Assembly: GCA_942159475.1 (NCBI GenBank)
Contig: OW804096.1
Coordinates: forward strand, 130,748,941-130,812,940
Source: Sthenelais limicola
Lineage: Eukaryota > Annelida > Polychaeta > Phyllodocida > Sigalionidae
Direction: 5' to 3'
Length of the DNA: 64,000 nt
Part shown: one piece after another, positions 1 to 13,449 of the stretch
How positions within the stretch are numbered: position 1 is the stretch's first letter
Layout: every line of letters starts with the position of its first letter
Translations under genes and position numbers: made by a program
The notes under the pieces: generated by a model
The model's input: the letters and a program-made list of their open reading frames with translations, nothing else
What the model was told of the DNA's origin: nothing
The model's database searches: none

Positions 1-285
1 GGCAGCAGGAATGGCTGCTGCTACTGCTACTCTTTCCAAACACAGGCATACATGCATACTCGGTATTGGGTCAAAGGCAAATAGTGGAGCTGACACAAAA
101 GAAATGTTCTGGAAATGAGTCAGATGCACACACAGGGTTAGATACGGACAATCTGAGACAGAGATGACATGCAAGACGGTAGACATTGACAGAGGAGGAC
201 ACACATCCAAATGACCACAGTGTGGAACAGAGAGATGACAAGATATGGAGAGCATATATATGAGAATTGAAAAACGTGAACTTGC

Positions 286-909
286 GTGATGGAGCTGGTG
301 TAGGTGCTGGAGTTGTTCCATCACAGACACTGGCAAGCAGTTTGTCCAAGATGCCCTCCAACTCTCGGAAGTCTGGGGAAGTGAAATAATTGCCGTCTCT
401 ACGCTGGGGTTGGGACGAAATGGCCTTGAGTTCATTCTCGTCTACTGAGTTGGTAATACCAATGGCTATTACCTGGACGTTGTCACCTTGCAAGTCTTGA
501 GCAATGGGCACTGTCCGGTCATTGTCAAATGTGGATTTGCCATCAGTGATGACGAGGGCCAGATTGGCAGCTTCTGGCCTGTCACCGTTGGCCACACTGA
601 AGACCTGGCTTCTGGTGACCCAGAGTCCTCCTGATGTATTGGTATTGGCACCAGGATACCTGGTCTGCAGCACAGCATCTCTGGCCTGGCTCAGGTCTGT
701 GTAGCGATTGAGTGGGAAGAGCAGCTGCCCTCTGTCACTAAAGACAACTGCTGCCACTCGGGTGCCTGCCCTGGGCAGACGATCTATGATGTTGGCTACA
801 AACTGCAGCAGCAGAGCCCAGTTGTCATAGCTGTTGTCGTTGGGGTTTGCGTCTCTGATGCTTCCCGATCCGTCAATGACGAAAGCTACATCTAAATCAG
901 CTTCGCATG
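286..909 (-). CDS. vWA domain exon A1 (208 aa, phase 1-1)
   Basis: Complete vWA domain exon. The acceptor AG lies at 910-911 and the GC donor (GCAAGT) at 280-285. The frame enters with two bases of a split codon followed by the TGC for Cys2 and leaves with one base. MIDAS residues Asp13, Ser15, Ser17, Thr90 and Asp123 are present. The intron to its right carries private variants near 1,238 and 1,256. Last array A exon in transcription order inside this window; further units probably follow to the left. Confidence 0.88.
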
Positions 910-1539
910 CTAATGGAAGAGAAGAGATACCTTGTCAGTAACACAGAGGGGCCACCTGGCACAGGGGAGGTTTGTGAGTCTGAATTGGGCAAAAGCGTTA
1001 GCTGTACAGGTCTTTGACATTTCCTCTTATGGCAGCATGTTGCGCCTGCGTCCTGCCAGGTCCAACCACCTGCAGGGACAGGCAGAGCCCCGGAGAGCAA
1101 AAGGCTCTCTCCAGTCTAACCATCTGCTGGGGCGACACGCACGTCCCTTTCATTTGAGACGCAATACACAATGAAGAGGTCAGAAATGTCCAAGGCTCAA
1201 TCGAAGCAAGATGTGGGTGGGGCTGTAAACGCTAGCACCCATTCAGGTTTGAAGGACAGCAGGAATGGCTGCTGCTACTGCTACTCTTTCCAAACACAGG
1301 CATACATGCATACTCGGTATTGGGTCAAAGGCAAATAGTGGAGCTGACACAAAAGAAATGTTCTGGAAATGAGTCAGATGCACACACAGGGTTAGATACG
1401 GACAATCTGAGACAGAGATGACATGCAAGACGGTAGACATTGACAGAGGAGGACACACATCCAAATGACCACAGTGTGGAACAGAGAGATGACAAGATAT
1501 GGAGAGCATATATATGAGAATTGAAAAACGTGAACTTGC
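910..1539 (-). other. Array A intron (representative of 23 copies, 630 bp)
   Basis: Intron between exons A2 and A1, GC-AG bounded: GCAAGT at the A2 side and TTCCATTAG at the A1 side. Looks richer in G and C than the introns of the other arrays. It holds short reading frames on both strands, but these lack homology I can recognise and repeat only because the unit repeats. No transposon ends or regulatory site recognised. Confidence 0.7.
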
Positions 1540-2163
1540 GTGATGGAGCTGGTGTAGGTGCTGGAGTTGTTCCATCACAGACACTGGCAAGCAGTTTGTC
1601 CAAGATGCCCTCCAACTCTCGGAAGTCTGGGGAAGTGAAATAATTGCCGTCTCTACGCTGGGGTTGGGACGAAATGGCCTTGAGTTCATTCTCGTCTACT
1701 GAGTTGGTAATACCAATGGCTATTACCTGGACGTTGTCACCTTGCAAGTCTTGAGCAATGGGCACTGTCCGGTCATTGTCAAATGTGGATTTGCCATCAG
1801 TGATGACGAGGGCCAGATTGGCAGCTTCTGGCCTGTCACCGTTGGCCACACTGAAGACCTGGCTTCTGGTGACCCAGAGTCCTCCTGATGTATTGGTATT
1901 GGCACCAGGATACCTGGTCTGCAGCACAGCATCTCTGGCCTGGCTCAGGTCTGTGTAGCGATTGAGTGGGAAGAGCAGCTGCCCTCTGTCACTAAAGACA
2001 ACTGCTGCCACTCGGGTGCCTGCCCTGGGCAGACGATCTATGATGTTGGCTACAAACTGCAGCAGCAGAGCCCAGTTGTCATAGCTGTTGTCGTTGGGGT
2101 TTGCGTCTCTGATGCTTCCCGATCCGTCAATGACGAAAGCTACATCTAAATCAGCTTCGCATG
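1540..2163 (-). CDS. vWA domain exon A2 (208 aa, phase 1-1)
   Basis: Same 208-residue vWA protein as the consensus of the array, with intact MIDAS and flanking Cys pair, AG acceptor and GCAAGT donor. No coding difference seen from its neighbours. Confidence 0.88.
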
Positions 2164-2793
2164 CTAATGGAAGAGAAGAGATACCTTGTCAGTAACACAG
2201 AGGGGCCACCTGGCACAGGGGAGGTTTGTGAGTCTGAATTGGGCAAAAGCGTTAGCTGTACAGGTCTTTGACATTTCCTCTTATGGCAGCATGTTGCGCC
2301 TGCGTCCTGCCAGGTCCAACCACCTGCAGGGACAGGCAGAGCCCCGGAGAGCAAAAGGCTCTCTCCAGTCTAACCATCTGCTGGGGCAACACGCACGTCC
2401 CTTTCATTTGAGACGCAATACACAATGAAGAGGTCAGAAATGTCCAAGGCTCAATCGAAGCAAGATGTGGGTGGGGCTGTAAACGCTAGCACACATTCAG
2501 GTTTGAAGGGCAGCAGGAATGGCTGCTGCTACTGCTACTCTTTCCAAACACAGGCATACATGCATACTCGGTATTGGGTCAAAGGCAAATAGTGGAGCTG
2601 ACACAAAAGAAATGTTCTGGAAATGAGTCAGATGCACACACAGGGTTAGATACGGACAATCTGAGACAGAGATGACATGCAAGACGGTAGACATTGACAG
2701 AGGAGGACACACATCCAAATGACCACAGTGTGGAACAGAGAGATGACAAGATATGGAGAGCATATATATGAGAATTGAAAAACGTGAACTTGC

Positions 2794-3417
2794 GTGATGG
2801 AGCTGGTGTAGGTGCTGGAGTTGTTCCATCACAGACACTGGCAAGCAGTTTGTCCAAGATGCCCTCCAACTCTCGGAAGTCTGGGGAAGTGAAATAATTG
2901 CCGTCTCTACGCTGGGGTTGGGACGAAATGGCCTTGAGTTCATTCTCGTCTACTGAGTTGGTAATACCAATGGCTATTACCTGGACGTTGTCACCTTGCA
3001 AGTCTTGAGCAATGGGCACTGTCCGGTCATTGTCAAATGTGGATTTGCCATCAGTGATGACGAGGGCCAGATTGGCAGCTTCTGGCCTGTCACCGTTGGC
3101 CACACTGAAGACCTGGCTTCTGGTGACCCAGAGTCCTCCTGATGTATTGGTATTGGCACCAGGATACCTGGTCTGCAGCACAGCATCTCTGGCCTGGCTC
3201 AGGTCTGTGTAGCGATTGAGTGGGAAGAGCAGCTGCCCTCTGTCACTAAAGACAACTGCTGCCACTCGGGTGCCTGCCCTGGGCAGACGATCTATGATGT
3301 TGGCTACAAACTGCAGCAGCAGAGCCCAGTTGTCATAGCTGTTGTCGTTGGGGTTTGCGTCTCTGATGCTTCCCGATCCGTCAATGACGAAAGCTACATC
3401 TAAATCAGCTTCGCATG
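2794..3417 (-). CDS. vWA domain exon A3 (208 aa, phase 1-1)
   Basis: Consensus array A vWA exon. The intron to its right carries a linked variant set (C at 3,608, a CGACACGCACATCC stretch, AAAGCTC) that is shared with the intron right of exon A21, which marks the two as relatives. Confidence 0.88.
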
Positions 3418-4047
3418 CTAATGGAAGAGAAGAGATACCTTGTCAGTAACACAGAGGGGCCACCTGGCACAGGGGAGGTTTGTGAGTCTGAATTGGGCAA
3501 AAGCGTTAGCTGTACAGGTCTTTGACATTTCCTCTTATGGCAGCATGTTGCGCCTGCGTCCTGCCAGGTCCAACCACCTGCAGGGACAGGCAGAGCCCCG
3601 GAGAGCACAAGGCTCTCTCCAGTCTAACCATCTGCTGGGGCGACACGCACATCCCTTTCATTTGAGACGCAATACACAATGAAGAGGTCAGAAATGTCCA
3701 AAGCTCAATCGAAGCAAGTTGTGGGTGGGGCTGTAAACGCTAGCACACATTCAGGTTTGAAGGGCAGCAGGAATGGCTGCTGCTACTGCTACTCTTTCCA
3801 AACACAGGCATACATGCATACTCGGTATTGGGTCAAAGGCAAATAGTGGAGCTGAGACAAAAGAAATGTTCTGGAAATGAGTCAGATGCACACACAGGGT
3901 TAGATACGGACAATCTGAGACAGAGATGACATGCAAGACGGTAGACATTGACAGAGGAGGACACACATCCAAATGACCACAGTGTGGAACAGAGAGATGA
4001 CAAGATATAGAGAGCATATATATGAGAATTGAAAAACGTGAACTTGC

Positions 4048-4671
4048 GTGATGGAGCTGGTGTAGGTGCTGGAGTTGTTCCATCACAGACACTGGCAAGC
4101 AGTTTGTCCAAGATGCCCTCCAACTCTCGGAAGTCTGGGGAAGTGAAATAATTGCCGTCTCTACGCTGGGGTTGGGACGAAATGGCCTTGAGTTCATTCT
4201 CGTCTACTGAGTTGGTAATACCAATGGCTATTACCTGGACGTTGTCACCTTGCAAGTCTTGAGCAATGGGCACTGTCCGGTCATTGTCAAATGTGGATTT
4301 GCCATCAGTGATGACGAGGGCCAGATTGGCAGCTTCTGGCCTGTCACCGTTGGCCACACTGAAGACCTGGCTTCTGGTGACCCAGAGTCCTCCTGATGTA
4401 TTGGTATTGGCACCAGGATACCTGGTCTGCAGCACAGCATCTCTGGCCTGGCTCAGGTCTGTGTAGCGATTGAGTGGGAAGAGCAGCTGCCCTCTGTCAC
4501 TAAAGACAACTGCTGCCACTCGGGTGCCTGCCCTGGGCAGACGATCTATGATGTTGGCTACAAACTGCAGCAGCAGAGCCCAGTTGTCATAGCTGTTGTC
4601 GTTGGGGTTTGCGTCTCTGATGCTTCCCGATCCGTCAATGACGAAAGCTACATCTAAATCAGCTTCGCATG
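4048..4671 (-). CDS. vWA domain exon A4 (208 aa, phase 1-1)
   Basis: Consensus array A vWA exon with GCAAGT donor. Its left intron has the GAGACA variant (near 3,855) found only in units 4-6, 18 and 22-24, and a private A at about 3,999. Confidence 0.88.
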
Positions 4672-5301
4672 CTAATGGAAGAGAAGAGATACCTTGTCAG
4701 TAACACAGAGGGGCCACCTGGCACAGGGGAGGTTTGTGAGTCTGAATTGGGCAAAAGCGTTAGCTGTACAGGTCTTTGACATTTCCTCTTATGGCAGCAT
4801 GTTGCGCCTGCGTCCTGCCAGGTCCAACCACCTGCAGGGACAGGCAGAGCCCCGGAGAGCAAAAGGCTCTCTCCAGTCTAACCATCTGCTGGGGCAACAC
4901 GCACGTCCCTTTCATTTGAGACGCAATACACAATGAAGAGGTCAGAAATGTCCAAGGCTCAATCGAAGCAAGATGTGGGTGGGGCTGTAAACGCTAGCAC
5001 ACATTCAGGTTTGAAGGGCAGCAGGAATGGCTGCTGCTACTGCTACTCTTTCCAAACACAGGCATACATGCATACTCGGTATTGGGTCAAAGGCAAATAG
5101 TGGAGCTGAGACAAAAGAAATGTTCTGGAAATGAGTCAGATGCACACACAGGGTTAGATACGGACAATCTGAGACAGAGATGACATGCAAGACGGTAGAC
5201 ATTGACAGAGGAGGACACACATCCAAATGACCACAGTGTGGAACAGAGAGATGACAAGATATGGAGAGCATATATATGAGAATTGAAAAACGTGAACTTG
5301 C

Positions 5302-5925
5302 GTGATGGAGCTGGTGTAGGTGCTGGAGTTGTTCCATCACAGACACTGGCAAGCAGTTTGTCCAAGATGCCCTCCAACTCTCGGAAGTCTGGGGAAGTGA
5401 AATAATTGCCGTCTCTACGCTGGGGTTGGGACGAAATGGCCTTGAGTTCATTCTCGTCTACTGAGTTGGTAATACCAATGGCTATTACCTGGACGTTGTC
5501 ACCTTGCAAGTCTTGAGCAATGGGCACTGTCCGGTCATTGTCAAATGTGGATTTGCCATCAGTGATGACGAGGGCCAGATTGGCAGCTTCTGGCCTGTCA
5601 CCGTTGGCCACACTGAAGACCTGGCTTCTGGTGACCCAGAGTCCTCCTGATGTATTGGTATTGGCACCAGGATACCTGGTCTGCAGCACAGCATCTCTGG
5701 CCTGGCTCAGGTCTGTGTAGCGATTGAGTGGGAAGAGCAGCTGCCCTCTGTCACTAAAGACAACTGCTGCCACTCGGGTGCCTGCCCTGGGCAGACGATC
5801 TATGATGTTGGCTACAAACTGCAGCAGCAGAGCCCAGTTGTCATAGCTGTTGTCGTTGGGGTTTGCGTCTCTGATGCTTCCCGATCCGTCAATGACGAAA
5901 GCTACATCTAAATCAGCTTCGCATG
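5302..5925 (-). CDS. vWA domain exon A5 (208 aa, phase 1-1)
   Basis: Consensus array A vWA exon. Left intron has the GAGACA variant; the right intron is a unique mosaic that carries the C of the A3-type intron (GAGCACAAGG) but otherwise the common type, as expected from conversion or crossing-over between units. Confidence 0.88.
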
Positions 5926-6555
5926 CTAATGGAAGAGAAGAGATACCTTGTCAGTAACACAGAGGGGCCACCTGGCACAGGGGAGGTTTGTGAGTCTGAA
6001 TTGGGCAAAAGCGTTAGCTGTACAGGTCTTTGACATTTCCTCTTATGGCAGCATGTTGCGCCTGCGTCCTGCCAGGTCCAACCACCTGCAGGGACAGGCA
6101 GAGCCCCGGAGAGCACAAGGCTCTCTCCAGTCTAACCATCTGCTGGGGCAACACGCACGTCCCTTTCATTTGAGACGCAATACACAATGAAGAGGTCAGA
6201 AATGTCCAAGGCTCAATCGAAGCAAGATGTGGGTGGGGCTGTAAACGCTAGCACACATTCAGGTTTGAAGGGCAGCAGGAATGGCTGCTGCTACTGCTAC
6301 TCTTTCCAAACACAGGCATACATGCATACTCGGTATTGGGTCAAAGGCAAATAGTGGAGCTGAGACAAAAGAAATGTTCTGGAAATGAGTCAGATGCACA
6401 CACAGGGTTAGATACGGACAATCTGAGACAGAGATGACATGCAAGACGGTAGACATTGACAGAGGAGGACACACATCCAAATGACCACAGTGTGGAACAG
6501 AGAGATGACAAGATATGGAGAGCATATATATGAGAATTGAAAAACGTGAACTTGC

Positions 6556-7179
6556 GTGATGGAGCTGGTGTAGGTGCTGGAGTTGTTCCATCACAGACAC
6601 TGGCAAGCAGTTTGTCCAAGATGCCCTCCAACTCTCGGAAGTCTGGGGAAGTGAAATAATTGCCGTCTCTACGCTGGGGTTGGGACGAAATGGCCTTGAG
6701 TTCATTCTCGTCTACTGAGTTGGTAATACCAATGGCTATTACCTGGACGTTGTCACCTTGCAAGTCTTGAGCAATGGGCACTGTCCGGTCATTGTCAAAT
6801 GTGGATTTGCCATCAGTGATGACGAGGGCCAGATTGGCAGCTTCTGGCCTGTCACCGTTGGCCACACTGAAGACCTGGCTTCTGGTGACCCAGAGTCCTC
6901 CTGATGTATTGGTATTGGCACCAGGATACCTGGTCTGCAGCACAGCATCTCTGGCCTGGCTCAGGTCTGTGTAGCGATTGAGTGGGAAGAGCAGCTGCCC
7001 TCTGTCACTAAAGACAACTGCTGCCACTCGGGTGCCTGCCCTGGGCAGACGATCTATGATGTTGGCTACAAACTGCAGCAGCAGAGCCCAGTTGTCATAG
7101 CTGTTGTCGTTGGGGTTTGCGTCTCTGATGCTTCCCGATCCGTCAATGACGAAAGCTACATCTAAATCAGCTTCGCATG
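6556..7179 (-). CDS. vWA domain exon A6 (208 aa, phase 1-1)
   Basis: Consensus array A vWA exon with intact MIDAS, Cys pair and GCAAGT donor; left intron has the GAGACA variant. Confidence 0.88.
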
Positions 7180-7809
7180 CTAATGGAAGAGAAGAGATAC
7201 CTTGTCAGTAACACAGAGGGGCCACCTGGCACAGGGGAGGTTTGTGAGTCTGAATTGGGCAAAAGCGTTAGCTGTACAGGTCTTTGACATTTCCTCTTAT
7301 GGCAGCATGTTGCGCCTGCGTCCTGCCAGGTCCAACCACCTGCAGGGACAGGCAGAGCCCCGGAGAGCAAAAGGCTCTCTCCAGTCTAACCATCTGCTGG
7401 GGCAACACGCACGTCCCTTTCATTTGAGACGCAATACACAATGAAGAGGTCAGAAATGTCCAAGGCTCAATCGAAGCAAGATGTGGGTGGGGCTGTAAAC
7501 GCTAGCACACATTCAGGTTTGAAGGGCAGCAGGAATGGCTGCTGCTACTGCTACTCTTTCCAAACACAGGCATACATGCATACTCGGTATTGGGTCAAAG
7601 GCAAATAGTGGAGCTGACACAAAAGAAATGTTCTGGAAATGAGTCAGATGCACACACAGGGTTAGATACGGACAATCTGAGACAGAGATGACATGCAAGA
7701 CGGTAGACATTGACAGAGGAGGACACACATCCAAATGACCACAGTGTGGAACAGAGAGATGACAAGATATGGAGAGCATATATATGAGAATTGAAAAACG
7801 TGAACTTGC

Positions 7810-8433
7810 GTGATGGAGCTGGTGTAGGTGCTGGAGTTGTTCCATCACAGACACTGGCAAGCAGTTTGTCCAAGATGCCCTCCAACTCTCGGAAGTCTGG
7901 GGAAGTGAAATAATTGCCGTCTCTACGCTGGGGTTGGGACGAAATGGCCTTGAGTTCATTCTCGTCTACTGAGTTGGTAATACCAATGGCTATTACCTGG
8001 ACGTTGTCACCTTGCAAGTCTTGAGCAATGGGCACTGTCCGGTCATTGTCAAATGTGGATTTGCCATCAGTGATGACGAGGGCCAGATTGGCAGCTTCTG
8101 GCCTGTCACCGTTGGCCACACTGAAGACCTGGCTTCTGGTGACCCAGAGTCCTCCTGATGTATTGGTATTGGCACCAGGATACCTGGTCTGCAGCACAGC
8201 ATCTCTGGCCTGGCTCAGGTCTGTGTAGCGATTGAGTGGGAAGAGCAGCTGCCCTCTGTCACTAAAGACAACTGCTGCCACTCGGGTGCCTGCCCTGGGC
8301 AGACGATCTATGATGTTGGCTACAAACTGCAGCAGCAGAGCCCAGTTGTCATAGCTGTTGTCGTTGGGGTTTGCGTCTCTGATGCTTCCCGATCCGTCAA
8401 TGACGAAAGCTACATCTAAATCAGCTTCGCATG
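7810..8433 (-). CDS. vWA domain exon A7 (208 aa, phase 1-1)
   Basis: Consensus array A vWA exon with intact MIDAS, Cys pair and GCAAGT donor; flanking introns are of the commonest type. Confidence 0.88.
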
Positions 8434-9063
8434 CTAATGGAAGAGAAGAGATACCTTGTCAGTAACACAGAGGGGCCACCTGGCACAGGGGAGGTTTGTG
8501 AGTCTGAATTGGGCAAAAGCGTTAGCTGTACAGGTCTTTGACATTTCCTCTTATGGCAGCATGTTGCGCCTGCGTCCTGCCAGGTCCAACCACCTGCAGG
8601 GACAGGCAGAGCCCCGGAGAGCAAAAGGCTCTCTCCAGTCTAACCATCTGCTGGGGCAACACGCACGTCCCTTTCATTTGAGACGCAATACACAATGAAG
8701 AGGTCAGAAATGTCCAAGGCTCAATCGAAGCAAGATGTGGGTGGGGCTGTAAACGCTAGCACACATTCAGGTTTGAAGGGCAGCAGGAATGGCTGCTGCT
8801 ACTGCTACTCTTTCCAAACACAGGCATACATGCATACTCGGTATTGGGTCAAAGGCAAATAGTGGAGCTGACACAAAAGAAATGTTCTGGAAATGAGTCA
8901 GATGCACACACAGGGTTAGATACGGACAATCTGAGACAGAGATGACATGCAAGACGGTAGACATTGACAGAGGAGGACACACATCCAAATGACCACAGTG
9001 TGGAACAGAGAGATGACAAGATATGGAGAGCATATATATGAGAATTGAAAAACGTGAACTTGC

Positions 9064-9687
9064 GTGATGGAGCTGGTGTAGGTGCTGGAGTTGTTCCATC
9101 ACAGACACTGGCAAGCAGTTTGTCCAAGATGCCCTCCAACTCTCGGAAGTCTGGGGAAGTGAAATAATTGCCGTCTCTACGCTGGGGTTGGGACGAAATG
9201 GCCTTGAGTTCATTCTCGTCTACTGAGTTGGTAATACCAATGGCTATTACCTGGACGTTGTCACCTTGCAAGTCTTGAGCAATGGGCACTGTCCGGTCAT
9301 TGTCAAATGTGGATTTGCCATCAGTGATGACGAGGGCCAGATTGGCAGCTTCTGGCCTGTCACCATTGGCCACACTGAAGACCTGGCTTCTGGTGACCCA
9401 GAGTCCTCCTGATGTATTGGTATTGGCACCAGGATACCTGGTCTGCAGCACAGCATCTCTGGCCTGGCTCAGGTCTGTGTAGCGATTGAGTGGGAAGAGC
9501 AGCTGCCCTCTGTCACTAAAGACAACTGCTGCCACTCGGGTGCCTGCCCTGGGCAGACGATCTATGATGTTGGCTACAAACTGCAGCAGCAGAGCCCAGT
9601 TGTCATAGCTGTTGTCGTTGGGGTTTGCGTCTCTGATGCTTCCCGATCCGTCAATGACGAAAGCTACATCTAAATCAGCTTCGCATG
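9064..9687 (-). CDS. vWA domain exon A8 (208 aa, phase 1-1)
   Basis: Consensus protein. A silent change at 9,365 (Asn108, AAC to AAT) is shared only with exons A9 and A14, a useful marker for tracing block duplication. Confidence 0.88.
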
Positions 9688-10317
9688 CTAATGGAAGAGA
9701 AGAGATACCTTGTCAGTAACACAGAGGGGCCACCTGGCACAGGGGAGGTTTGTGAGTCTGAATTGGGCAAAAGCGTTAGCTGTACAGGTCTTTGACATTT
9801 CCTCTTATGGCAGCATGTTGCGCCTGCGTCCTGCCAGGTCCAACCACCTGCAGGGACAGGCAGAGCCCCGGAGAGCAAAAGGCTCTCTCCAGTCTAACCA
9901 TCTGCTGGGGCAACACGCACGTCCCTTTCATTTGAGACGCAATACACAATGAAGAGGTCAGAAATGTCCAAGGCTCAATCGAAGCAAGATGTGGGTGGGG
10001 CTGTAAACGCTAGCACACATTCAGGTTTGAAGGGCAGCAGGAATGGCTGCTGCTACTGCTACTCTTTCCAAACACAGGCATACATGCATACTCGGTATTG
10101 GGTCAAAGGCAAATAGTGGAGCTGACACAAAAGAAATGTTCTGGAAATGAGTCAGATGCACACACAGGGTTAGATACGGACAATCTGAGACAGAGATGAC
10201 ATGCAAGACGGTAGACATTGACAGAGGAGGACACACATCCAAATGACCACAGTGTGGAACAGAGAGATGACAAGATATGGAGAGCATATATATGAGAATT
10301 GAAAAACGTGAACTTGC

Positions 10318-10941
10318 GTGATGGAGCTGGTGTAGGTGCTGGAGTTGTTCCATCACAGACACTGGCAAGCAGTTTGTCCAAGATGCCCTCCAACTCTCGG
10401 AAGTCTGGGGAAGTGAAATAATTGCCGTCTCTACGCTGGGGTTGGGACGAAATGGCCTTGAGTTCATTCTCGTCTACTGAGTTGGTAATACCAATGGCTA
10501 TTACCTGGACGTTGTCACCTTGCAAGTCTTGAGCAATGGGCACTGTCCGGTCATTGTCAAATGTGGATTTGCCATCAGTGATGACGAGGGCCAGATTGGC
10601 AGCTTCTGGCCTGTCACCATTGGCCACACTGAAGACCTGGCTTCTGGTGACCCAGAGTCCTCCTGATGTATTGGTATTGGCACCAGGATACCTGGTCTGC
10701 AGCACAGCATCTCTGGCCTGGCTCAGGTCTGTGTAGCGATTGAGTGGGAAGAGCAGCTGCCCTCTGTCACTAAAGACAACTGCTGCCACTCGGGTGCCTG
10801 CCCTGGGCAGACGATCTATGATGTTGGCTACAAACTGCAGCAGCAGAGCCCAGTTGTCATAGCTGTTGTCGTTGGGGTTTGCGTCTCTGATGCTTCCCGA
10901 TCCGTCAATGACGAAAGCTACATCTAAATCAGCTTCGCATG
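10318..10941 (-). CDS. vWA domain exon A9 (208 aa, phase 1-1)
   Basis: Consensus protein; carries the silent Asn108 marker at 10,619 shared with exons A8 and A14. GCAAGT donor and AG acceptor intact. Confidence 0.88.
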
Positions 10942-11571
10942 CTAATGGAAGAGAAGAGATACCTTGTCAGTAACACAGAGGGGCCACCTGGCACAGGGGA
11001 GGTTTGTGAGTCTGAATTGGGCAAAAGCGTTAGCTGTACAGGTCTTTGACATTTCCTCTTATGGCAGCATGTTGCGCCTGCGTCCTGCCAGGTCCAACCA
11101 CCTGCAGGGACAGGCAGAGCCCCGGAGAGCAAAAGGCTCTCTCCAGTCTAACCATCTGCTGGGGCAACACGCACGTCCCTTTCATTTGAGACGCAATACA
11201 CAATGAAGAGGTCAGAAATGTCCAAGGCTCAATCGAAGCAAGATGTGGGTGGGGCTGTAAACGCTAGCACACATTCAGGTTTGAAGGGCAGCAGGAATGG
11301 CTGCTGCTACTGCTACTCTTTCCAAACACAGGCATACATGCATACTCGGTATTGGGTCAAAGGCAAATAGTGGAGCTGACACAAAAGAAATGTTCTGGAA
11401 ATGAGTCAGATGCACACACAGGGTTAGATACGGACAATCTGAGACAGAGATGACATGCAAGACGGTAGACATTGACAGAGGAGGACACACATCCAAATGA
11501 CCACAGTGTGGAACAGAGAGATGACAAGATATGGAGAGCATATATATGAGAATTGAAAAACGTGAACTTGC

Positions 11572-12195
11572 GTGATGGAGCTGGTGTAGGTGCTGGAGTT
11601 GTTCCATCACAGACACTGGCAAGCAGTTTGTCCAAGATGCCCTCCAACTCTCGGAAGTCTGGGGAAGTGAAATAATTGCCGTCTCTACGCTGGGGTTGGG
11701 ACGAAATGGCCTTGAGTTCATTCTCGTCTACTGAGTTGGTAATACCAATGGCTATTACCTGGACGTTGTCACCTTGCAAGTCTTGAGCAATGGGCACTGT
11801 CCGGTCATTGTCAAATGTGGATTTGCCATCAGTGATGACGAGGGCCAGATTGGCAGCTTCTGGCCTGTCACCGTTGGCCACACTGAAGACCTGGCTTCTG
11901 GTGACCCAGAGTCCTCCTGATGTATTGGTATTGGCACCAGGATACCTGGTCTGCAGCACAGCATCTCTGGCCTGGCTCAGGTCTGTGTAGCGATTGAGCG
12001 GGAAGAGCAGCTGCCCTCTGTCACTAAAGACAACTGCTGCCACTCGGGTGCCTGCCCTGGGCAGACGATCTATGATGTTGGCTACAAACTGCAGCAGCAG
12101 AGCCCAGTTGTCATAGCTGTTGTCGTTGGGGTTTGCGTCTCTGATGCTTCCCGATCCGTCAATGACGAAAGCTACATCTAAATCAGCTTCGCATG
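11572..12195 (-). CDS. vWA domain exon A10 (208 aa, phase 1-1)
   Basis: Consensus protein; a silent change at 11,999 (Pro66, CCA to CCG) is shared only with exon A16, six units away. Confidence 0.88.
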
Positions 12196-12825
12196 CTAAT
12201 GGAAGAGAAGAGATACCTTGTCAGTAACACAGAGGGGCCACCTGGCACAGGGGAGGTTTGTGAGTCTGAATTGGGCAAAAGCGTTAGCTGTACAGGTCTT
12301 TGACATTTCCTCTTATGGCAGCATGTTGCGCCTGCGTCCTGCCAGGTCCAACCACCTGCAGGGACAGGCAGAGCCCCGGAGAGCAAAAGGCTCTCTCCAG
12401 TCTAACCATCTGCTGGGGCAACACGCACGTCCCTTTCATTTGAGACGCAATACACAATGAAGAGGTCAGAAATGTCCAAGGCTCAATCGAAGCAAGATGT
12501 GGGTGGGGCTGTAAACGCTAGCACACATTCAGGTTTGAAGGGCAGCAGGAATGGCTGCTGCTACTGCTACTCTTTCCAAACACAGGCATACATGCATACT
12601 CGGTATTGGGTCAAAGGCAAATAGTGGAGCTGACACAAAAGAAATGTTCTGGAAATGAGTCAGATGCACACACAGGGTTAGATACGGACAATCTGAGACA
12701 GAGATGACATGCAAGACGGTAGACATTGACAGAGGAGGACACACATCCAAATGACCACAGTGTGGAACAGAGAGATGACAAGATATGGAGAGCATATATA
12801 TGAGAATTGAAAAACGTGAACTTGC

Positions 12826-13449
12826 GTGATGGAGCTGGTGTAGGTGCTGGAGTTGTTCCATCACAGACACTGGCAAGCAGTTTGTCCAAGATGCCCTCCA
12901 ACTCTCGGAAGTCTGGGGAAGTGAAATAATTGCCGTCTCTACGCTGGGGTTGGGACGAAATGGCCTTGAGTTCATTCTCGTCTACTGAGTTGGTAATACC
13001 AATGGCTATTACCTGGACGTTGTCACCTTGCAAGTCTTGAGCAATGGGCACTGTCCGGTCATTGTCAAATGTGGATTTGCCATCAGTGATGACGAGGGCC
13101 AGATTGGCAGCTTCTGGCCTGTCACCGTTGGCCACACTGAAGACCTGGCTTCTGGTGACCCAGAGTCCTCCTGATGTATTGGTATTGGCACCAGGATACC
13201 TGGTCTGCAGCACAGCATCTCTGGCCTGGCTCAGGTCTGTGTAGCGATTGAGTGGGAAGAGCAGCTGCCCTCTGTCACTAAAGACAACTGCTGCCACTCG
13301 GGTGCCTGCCCTGGGCAGACGATCTATGATGTTGGCTACAAACTGCAGCAGCAGAGCCCAGTTGTCATAGCTGTTGTCGTTGGGGTTTGCGTCTCTGATG
13401 CTTCCCGATCCGTCAATGACGAAAGCTACATCTAAATCAGCTTCGCATG
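12826..13449 (-). CDS. vWA domain exon A11 (208 aa, phase 1-1)
   Basis: Consensus protein. The right intron carries the linked variants C at 13,640, GGCGACACG and AAAGCTC, shared with the introns right of A17 and A19. Confidence 0.88.

Noticed and set aside
71..757. Open frame that runs from the vWA exon into the intron and ends about 70 codons past the donor (repeated in every array A unit)
   Set aside because: The part left of the donor has no Thr/Pro or vWA character, is not shared with other families, and the GC donor and phase match the other arrays. Also, the apparent starts are GTG or TTG codons inside the domain.
932..1174. Plus-strand open frame in the array A intron, and 66-80 codon frames opposite the exons
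   Set aside because: They recur only because the unit recurs, show no recognisable domain, and those opposite exons are mirrors of the vWA coding strand.
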